Of a stretch of 64,000 bases of DNA, positions 58,482 to 64,000 are shown in pieces. Position 1 is the stretch's first letter. Each line of letters starts with the position of its first letter. Under the pieces are notes generated by a model. That model searched no databases, had not been told where the DNA came from, and saw nothing but the letters and a program-made list of their open reading frames with translations. Source of the DNA: Bacteroidota bacterium (GTDB lineage Bacteria; Bacteroidota; Bacteroidia; NS11-12g; UBA9320); assembly GCA_013359235.1 (NCBI GenBank), contig JABWCE010000001.1, positions 1-64,000 on the forward strand, in the 5' to 3' direction. The position numbers were made by a program, and so were the translations under genes.

Positions 58482-60419
58482 TTAACGATGTAGTATAATT
58501 ATTTTAAAGTAAGAATTTTCTATTTTCAAACTAAAAATTCCTTCGGGCAATAATGAAGTATCTATTTTATTACTGCAATCAAGTTTACCCTTTTCTATTG
58601 TTCTGCCGTTTAAATCAAAAATTTCCCATTCTTTATTTATAAATATTGAAGGTATTAAAACAAATTCATTGCATGGGTTGGGAAAAACCTTTGACTTTTT
58701 ATTTTGATAAAGATTTACAATATCTACCTGTGGCGGACTTTTTAGTGTGGTATCGTATAAAATATATCCTGTATCGTTCAATATCCATTGATTTGGGTCA
58801 ATTTCAAGCACCAAAATTGAATCGGAATTTTTTAATACAAACAATTGGCTATCACTTTCTATTTTAAACCTTACAAGAGTATCTTTGTTTTTTAAATGAA
58901 TTTTTAAGTCTATACTTCCTTTGAAAACAGCTACTGAAGCAGGTTTACTCGTTTTTTGTTTAATTAACACAAGCCCATCTTTGCCACTTGTACGATAGTG
59001 AATATTGTATGTAGGATATCCCTCTTTGTAAATCCATTGGTCAAAAAAATCGTTCCAATTTCTTTTAGTATTTGTTTGTAAAAAATCTCTAAAATCTGCA
59101 ATAGAAGCATTTTTATGTGAAAATGATTTTTGAAATCTTCTTAAAACCTCAAAGAAAATTGAATCATTATTAATTTCATATCTTAAACTATGAATAACTG
59201 CTGCACCCTTGTTGTATGTAAGCCGAGTACTGAAAATTCGCGATGGATTTGTTGTGTCGTCAACAAAAATACTTCCGTCAAAAGCTGTAAAAACCGAAGT
59301 GTGATATTCGTCCATTTGCTTTCTGGCATAAGTTGGATTTGTTTTTTCTGAATAAAGAACTTCAGAATATCTTGCAAAGCCTTCGTTTATCCATATATCT
59401 TTCCAGGTTTTGCAAGTCACATTATCGCCAAACCATTGGTGAGCAAGTTCGTGTGCCGTTAAACTTGTATTGAAAGTTCCTAATGTAGTCATTGTTTGAT
59501 GTTCCATTCCTCCTCCAAATGGAGCCATACAATGACCATATTTTTCTTTAAAAAATGGATAAACACCATACTTTTCAGAGAAAAATTTTAACAAGTCACC
59601 TGTTTTGTCAATTTCATTTTTAAAATTTTGAAGGGTTTGGGGATTACGATAAATTAAATTTTGAACTAAAACGGGAGCAGCAATTCCAGGTATTATAACA
59701 TCAAACGAATATTCAATGTAATTGCTTACTGCTACGCTTATCAAATAATATGCAATTGGCGAACGGTTTTTCCACTCAAAGCGGTGTAGGGTATCAAATT
59801 TTACAATTTTTTGCAACAAACCATTTGATCCGCCCATTTGCGAAGTATCACAGGTTATCCAAACATCGCTGCTATCAATTTTATCAGTTAAAACTTGCTT
59901 GCTGGGCCACCATTGATGAGCATTAAACGGCTCGCTAAGCGACCAAGAAGCCCGTGTACTCCATGTTGGACTTTCTGCACTGCTATATCCGTTAAAAAAA
60001 CCTCCAGATGGCGAAAATCCGTAATAATATACGTTTAAATCTACAATATTGCCTTTTGTATATGTTTTATCAAGTTTTACGGTTATATAATTTCCATTTC
60101 GTGTAAATGATAACTTTTTACTATCAGACTTAATTGAATCTATGGTAAAATTTGTATGAAGTTCAAAAATCCAATTGTCAAAACTTGCAGAAACTACAAC
60201 TGCTTTTGTAAAAACATTACCCGAAATAAATTGATTTTTATTTGTAAGTTTTAAATCGAGTTTTACATATTTTACATCATAATCAAATTCTCGTATATCT
60301 GTATAAACTGAATTTTTATTAAAAATTATTTTTGATTTGTACTTGCTACATTCTGATTGCTGACCATACAAAAAGCCAGACATAAGTATTATTAAAGCAG
60401 TAATTAAGTTTTTAATCAT
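58482..60419 (-). CDS. Secreted M1-family aminopeptidase with T9SS type A sorting domain
   Basis: A 645-residue zinc peptidase. The signal peptide ends near residue 20 (GFLYGQ). The substrate-binding motif is GGGMEH (302-307), and the zinc site is H323-E324-x2-H327 in TAHELAHQWFGD with E346 in NEGFARYSE. The last ~75 residues form a type A T9SS sorting domain (VFPNPCNEFVLIPS, WEIFDLNGRTIEKG, LPEGIFSLKI). It is likely surface-exposed or released and trims peptides, like the M28 enzyme in this window. A TAAATTTG element (minus strand, 60424-60431) just before the ATG suggests a very short leader. Confidence 0.93.
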   Translation of the reverse strand: MIKNLITALIILMSGFLYGQQSECSKYKSKIIFNKNSVYTDIREFDYDVKYVKLDLKLTNKNQFISGNVFTKAVVVSASFDNWIFELHTNFTIDSIKSDSKKLSFTRNGNYITVKLDKTYTKGNIVDLNVYYYGFSPSGGFFNGYSSAESPTWSTRASWSLSEPFNAHQWWPSKQVLTDKIDSSDVWITCDTSQMGGSNGLLQKIVKFDTLHRFEWKNRSPIAYYLISVAVSNYIEYSFDVIIPGIAAPVLVQNLIYRNPQTLQNFKNEIDKTGDLLKFFSEKYGVYPFFKEKYGHCMAPFGGGMEHQTMTTLGTFNTSLTAHELAHQWFGDNVTCKTWKDIWINEGFARYSEVLYSEKTNPTYARKQMDEYHTSVFTAFDGSIFVDDTTNPSRIFSTRLTYNKGAAVIHSLRYEINNDSIFFEVLRRFQKSFSHKNASIADFRDFLQTNTKRNWNDFFDQWIYKEGYPTYNIHYRTSGKDGLVLIKQKTSKPASVAVFKGSIDLKIHLKNKDTLVRFKIESDSQLFVLKNSDSILVLEIDPNQWILNDTGYILYDTTLKSPPQVDIVNLYQNKKSKVFPNPCNEFVLIPSIFINKEWEIFDLNGRTIEKGKLDCSNKIDTSLLPEGIFSLKIENSYFKIIILHR

Positions 60420-60518
60420 AAAGCAAATTTAAAGTATTTTTAATGGTAAATAATGAATAAACTATTGCAATTACAAAAATCTTTGAAAGGCTATAAGTTT
60501 TAATTTATAAATAAAACC

Positions 60519-61190
60519 TTAATTTTTTCTTGTTTCTTTTGATAGTTCTAATAATTTTTCTTTGTCTATTATCGTAATTGTTTTTCTATTAATATTTAAA
60601 ATACCTTCTCTTTTTAATTTATTTATTGTTCTTGATACGGTTTCGCGTGTAGAACCTATCATAGATGCAATTTCTTCTTTAGTTATAAAAATTTTATCAT
60701 CTTTGTTTTTAAGAATCATAAGTGCTTTTGCAACTTTTGATAATGATATTCCTGTTACCATTGCAACAGAAAAATCGCTAATGTTTTTTATTTGGTTAAA
60801 CAATGAACGAATAAACAATTGATTATTTTCACTGCTTTTATTCAAAATTTCGCTTATTACATAACGGTTAAATACACAAATTGTAGAATCAGACAGGGCA
60901 GTTGCAGTAGTAAAATAGTTTTTTATAGCCATTGCTGCCACACCAATAAATTCACCCGGATGGGCAATATACATAGTAACAGGATATGGCAAATCATCTT
61001 CTTTTAGCAGCCTTACCTCACCACTAATAATCATGTATATATTTTCGGCAAACTGTCCGTTTGAATATATTAGCGAGTTTTTTTTGAATTGAAGTTTTTT
61101 TACTTCTTTATCAAAAATTTCAGAATCGCGGCTCTTAACAAAATAAGAAAAGCAATTTTGGTAAACGGGGCATGTGTTACAATTTAACAT
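60519..61190 (-). CDS. CRP/FNR-family regulator with FNR-type cysteines
   Basis: A 223-residue DNA-binding regulator. An N-terminal cluster C4-x2-C7-x5-C13 (NCNTCPVYQNC) matches the spacing of E. coli FNR (C20, C23, C29), and C105 in DSTICVF lies where FNR has C122. These four ligands hold the oxygen-sensitive [4Fe-4S] cluster. A cyclic-nucleotide-binding-like fold covers ~30-125, a dimer helix ~125-158, and a winged helix ~160-215 whose recognition helix TRETVSRTI has the E--SR residues used by FNR to read TTGAT half-sites. It is probably an oxygen sensor. It lies between the M1 peptidase and TonB receptor genes, all on the minus strand. Confidence 0.88.
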   Translation of the reverse strand: MLNCNTCPVYQNCFSYFVKSRDSEIFDKEVKKLQFKKNSLIYSNGQFAENIYMIISGEVRLLKEDDLPYPVTMYIAHPGEFIGVAAMAIKNYFTTATALSDSTICVFNRYVISEILNKSSENNQLFIRSLFNQIKNISDFSVAMVTGISLSKVAKALMILKNKDDKIFITKEEIASMIGSTRETVSRTINKLKREGILNINRKTITIIDKEKLLELSKETRKN

Positions 61191-61281
61191 TTTTTTTGAG
61201 TTTTTTAGTAAATAAGTACAAAATTTGTTTTAGCATTTAAAATAAAAAGTTTTCGAAATAATATTTAAAAAAAATAACATG

Positions 61282-61299
61282 TTGTGATAATTATAACAA
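61282..61299. promoter_or_regulatory. Near-perfect palindrome upstream of the FNR-type gene, candidate operator
   Basis: TTGTGATAATTATAACAA reads as two 9-bp halves, TTGTGATAA and (complement) TTGTTATAA, with one mismatch. Its size and TTG...CAA ends resemble CRP/FNR operators, though not the exact TTGAT-N4-ATCAA consensus. It lies 92-109 bp upstream of the regulator's start, in the only gap in that region, so autoregulation is possible. The rest of the 185-bp gap is plain A/T-rich sequence. Confidence 0.45.
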
Positions 61300-61375
61300 A
61301 AGTGAAAATTTTGTAATTTTTTTTTTAATAATTGTATAATGTGCTTCATTAAAACAAAAAAAAACATATACTGTT

Positions 61376-63691
61376 TTACATTTTCCAACTTAGCAGAATG
61401 GTAATATTTCTGGGAGGTCTCACATCGCAAGGTCGTGTCATATACACTCTGTTAAATAAATTATTAATTGTAAATAAAATTTTAAAATTTTTTATTTTTT
61501 TTCCTGCTCTTACATCAAAAATATAATCTCCTTTATCTCCCATTTGCCTAAAATCTTCAATTCCTGGTACTAAAGCAGAAATAGGGAAAGTTATAAATGC
61601 TTTATCTATATTTTTAATTGGGCTATTATAACGATAACTTGCACCAAATTCAAAACTTTTAATATCGTATTGCAAATCTAACCTCACAAGATGTTTAGGA
61701 CGGTATTTCAAAAAATTTACGGATGGATTGCTGCTTGTATTAGTATAGGTGAGTTCGTTATTATAAATATCATGCGCAAAAGCTAAATTCGGTTTAAGGG
61801 CTAAAGCATCAGAAAATGTGTATCCTCCAATAAATTTCAATGAACTTTTTTTCAAAATTGCAGCACCGGTAATTGTAAAATCAACGCCCGATATTTGAGC
61901 ATCAGCAACATTTACAGATTTAAACCCGGCGCCAATTGGGTTTTGTAAATTTTGTTTTTCCCATATACCAAAGGTAAATTCCATCATTCTATCGTATTGC
62001 ATTAAAAAAAATGCGATATCGGCTATCCCGCTAATTTTTCCTATTTTAATTCCTTGTTTTACACCAATTTCAGAACTCCAACCTGTTTCAGATTTTAGAT
62101 TGTTATTTGGAAAAATTTTTACAGGACCGGCAGAAGTGAGAACGAATGTTTCGGCAATTGTAGGAAAACGGTACCCTTGCCCATACGATGCTCTTAAAAA
62201 TGTAGCTTTTGCAACTTTTATACTCATACCGCTCCTTACAACAGGTTTTGATTCAATGTAATTATTAAGCCTGTAAAATTCATATCTTAAACCCACATCA
62301 AAACTCAATATACCTTTCGAAAAATTGAGTTGAGCAAATGCAGCTCTGTTTTCTGATTGCTGATTACCTTGATATAATGGAGATTCGGTTTGGGTGAATG
62401 AAGCTACTACACCAAAAGTAGAATTAAAATATGTTTTAATTTTTTTTGACAAATGGTATTCACAGTAAATAGTTTTCGAAAAATTGCTTTGATCGTTTTT
62501 TGAAGTATCCTGCACTACTTCATTGTTTAACTGAAAATATCTTAGTTGTAAAACATTTTTCCAGCCTTTGAAATAAAAGTATAAATATGGGTCTATATTT
62601 AGCTTAAAAGTTCTATTTTTGGTATGCTGGCTATCAAGCGAAGTATAAGGTAATTTATTGCTTTCCCAAAGTAAAAACGATTCGCTTTTGCCATTGTGCA
62701 AATTAATATTTACTCCTGCAAAACCGTTTATTTTCTTTAAATCTCGCTGATATTTTGCACCAAATTGTATTCGATTGTCGTTGTCACTCATTCTATAACC
62801 TGCATCATTAAAATAATTTAATCTAACAAAATATGAATTTTTGTTTATTCTTTGCATTTGAAATGCTCTAATACCAATAGTTCCAAGAATTTTACTGCCT
62901 TTTAAATATGTATAGTTTTGGCTGAAATTATCATATATTCCATAAAATACAGAAGCATTATTTTCAATTTTTTTATTAATTACAGGCATTTTTGTTCTAA
63001 TATTAATTACTCCATTCAATGCTGATGAGCCAAATAGTACTGATGAGGCTCCTTTTATTACCTCAATACTTTCAACATTTTCGAGTGGAATAAACGACCA
63101 CTGAACCTGGCCTGCATCGCCTGACATTACAAGCATACCATCTAACAAAACAGCTACACGGCTTCCGGCTCCATAGCTCCAACCGCTACCGCTTCTTATA
63201 ACTACTTGTCCGTTTATAGCCATCACTCCAGGTATTTGGTCAACTGTGTTTTCGGCAGTTGATGGAATTTTATTGTTTATAATGTAAGGTTTTATAACCT
63301 CTACCGAAACCGAAGTGTTTTTAACAGATTGATCAACTTTTGAAGCTGAAATAAATACTTCTTCGAGGCTTATAATTTCTTGCTCAAGTTTTATGTCAAG
63401 AGGCGATTTTCCTTGATATTTGAATTTGAGTGTTAAATATCCCGTTTTACTGAATTCTAATAAATCTCCTTTTGTGCAAATGAGAGCAAAATTTCCAAAA
63501 GTATCTGTAACAGTTCCTTCAATTTTTGAAATATTTTTAACCGAAACATTTGATAATCCTTTTAAACTTGTAATATCTACTACTGTACCATTTATTGTGT
63601 TTTGAGAAATTGCTGATTTAGCCAGAAATATATTTATGATTAGAACAAAAATTTGGCATCTACTATTAATAATATTAAAATTGTACTTCAT
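61376..63691 (-). CDS. TonB-dependent outer-membrane receptor (siderophore/vitamin type)
   Basis: A 771-residue outer-membrane receptor. A signal peptide ends near residue 29 (KSAISQ). Residues ~32-105 are a carboxypeptidase-regulatory-like domain (INGTVVDITSLKGLSNVSVKN). The plug domain (~110-235) has VDQIPGVMAINGQVVIRSGSGWSYG and IEVIKGASSVLFGSSALNGVINIRT. The barrel ends in a typical last strand (NNLFNRVYMTRPCDVRPPRNITILLSW). The overall layout is that of BtuB/FepA-type receptors; the ligand is unknown, and no cobalamin riboswitch is visible upstream. It diverges from a secreted-protein gene with only 5 bp between the start codons. Confidence 0.93.
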   Translation of the reverse strand: MKYNFNIINSRCQIFVLIINIFLAKSAISQNTINGTVVDITSLKGLSNVSVKNISKIEGTVTDTFGNFALICTKGDLLEFSKTGYLTLKFKYQGKSPLDIKLEQEIISLEEVFISASKVDQSVKNTSVSVEVIKPYIINNKIPSTAENTVDQIPGVMAINGQVVIRSGSGWSYGAGSRVAVLLDGMLVMSGDAGQVQWSFIPLENVESIEVIKGASSVLFGSSALNGVINIRTKMPVINKKIENNASVFYGIYDNFSQNYTYLKGSKILGTIGIRAFQMQRINKNSYFVRLNYFNDAGYRMSDNDNRIQFGAKYQRDLKKINGFAGVNINLHNGKSESFLLWESNKLPYTSLDSQHTKNRTFKLNIDPYLYFYFKGWKNVLQLRYFQLNNEVVQDTSKNDQSNFSKTIYCEYHLSKKIKTYFNSTFGVVASFTQTESPLYQGNQQSENRAAFAQLNFSKGILSFDVGLRYEFYRLNNYIESKPVVRSGMSIKVAKATFLRASYGQGYRFPTIAETFVLTSAGPVKIFPNNNLKSETGWSSEIGVKQGIKIGKISGIADIAFFLMQYDRMMEFTFGIWEKQNLQNPIGAGFKSVNVADAQISGVDFTITGAAILKKSSLKFIGGYTFSDALALKPNLAFAHDIYNNELTYTNTSSNPSVNFLKYRPKHLVRLDLQYDIKSFEFGASYRYNSPIKNIDKAFITFPISALVPGIEDFRQMGDKGDYIFDVRAGKKIKNFKILFTINNLFNRVYMTRPCDVRPPRNITILLSWKM

Positions 63692-63696
63692 AAATA

Positions 63697-64000
63697 ATGA
63701 TTCAAATGACTAAAATAATTTCAATATTTTCACTATTTTTTTTATGCGTGACAAAAATATTTGCTCAATGCACTCCCGATACTTCAATACATAAAGCTGG
63801 TTTTTACCCTAAAACTTTGCCCGATGCACAACTTAACGTGGCTTATGAGCAAACTATAAATTTTAAAATATTTAAAGATACTGTGGTTAATGTTTTTGGT
63901 TCTGATCAAACTGCTATTGTTGACTCTGCAGTAATTGTAAATGTAAAAAATATGCCTCCTGGTTTGTCTTTTCAACTAAATAAAGCATCAAAATCATACA
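63697..64000 (+). CDS. Secreted protein, truncated by the window end
   Basis: An open frame starts at ATG 63697 and runs off the window after 101 codons. It begins with a signal peptide (TKIISIFSLFFLCVTKIFAQ, cleavage near residue 23), and the mature part CTPDTSIHKAGFYPKTLPDA, then LNVAYEQTINFKI and MPPGLSFQLN, resembles the start of Bacteroidota exported proteins that end in T9SS sorting domains. The second ATG (63706) could be the real start. The function cannot be seen. It diverges from the TonB receptor gene with a 5-bp gap. Confidence 0.7.
   Translation, partial: MIQMTKIISIFSLFFLCVTKIFAQCTPDTSIHKAGFYPKTLPDAQLNVAYEQTINFKIFKDTVVNVFGSDQTAIVDSAVIVNVKNMPPGLSFQLNKASKSY

Noticed and set aside
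61191-61375. Cobalamin or other riboswitch near the TonB receptor
   Set aside because: This gap lies downstream of the receptor, not upstream, and no conserved box was seen. The real upstream gap is only 5 bp.

Overview
The window is AT-rich DNA from a member of the Bacteroidota. The evidence is type IX secretion (T9SS) cargo with type A and type B C-terminal sorting domains, a PorQ homologue, TonB receptors with N-terminal carboxypeptidase-like domains, a DUF4249 lipoprotein next to one of them, and promoters of the Bacteroidota form (TTTG, about 19 nt, TAnnTTTG). The class cannot be fixed from the sequence. Most of the window is ordinary chromosome: about 50 genes, three tRNAs, no rRNA, no CRISPR array and no complete insertion sequence.

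Layout. 1-301: an 18-bp tandem array ending in a perfect 24-bp palindrome, fused to what looks like the tail of an IS200-like transposase. 306-3949 (minus): HEAT-like protein, valS, rnhA. 4063-8966 (plus): TonB receptor, DUF4249 lipoprotein, amino-acid permease. 8963-19100 (minus): an overlapping HD / universal stress / methionine sulfoxide reductase operon, a TPR protein, gyrA, a beta-CASP nuclease, a secreted M28 peptidase, tsaE and a MORN-like repeat protein. 19101-20305: a decayed stretch with a broken mnmD. 20325-25201: glycosyltransferase, EamA transporter, an unknown protein, pckA and an eIF1-like factor. 25308-32579: one giant T9SS-exported protein. 32604-37294: tRNA-Gly, tRNA-Leu, an HtrA-type protease and uvrA. 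37478-42964: UMF1-type MFS transporter, two L,D-transpeptidases, an SPFH protein and a small pore-like membrane protein. 43037-48619: part of the phenylacetate degradation pathway (paaD, paaH, paaJ, paaZ). 48657-52334: porQ, DUF4159, lipid kinase, and two coupled lipoproteins. 52423-58470: ftcD, a large envelope protein with a probable dead peptidase domain, rocD, tRNA-Met. 58482-64000: secreted M1 aminopeptidase, an FNR-type regulator, a TonB receptor, and the start of another secreted protein.

How it fits together. The cell has T9SS machinery (PorQ) and at least three T9SS clients here: the giant adhesin-like protein and two secreted peptidases. It could feed on protein and amino acids (M28 and M1 peptidases, permease, rocD, ftcD, pckA) and on aromatic compounds through the oxygen-dependent phenylacetyl-CoA route. 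The CRP/FNR protein carries the four cysteines of true FNR in matching spacing, so oxygen sensing through an iron-sulfur cluster is likely.

I did not find a clearly new multi-gene system. The items most worth checking are the FNR-type regulator with a nearby palindrome, the broken mnmD, the peptidase-like envelope protein that has lost its zinc motif, the 101-residue pore-like protein, the partial paa cluster, and the repeat array at the left edge.
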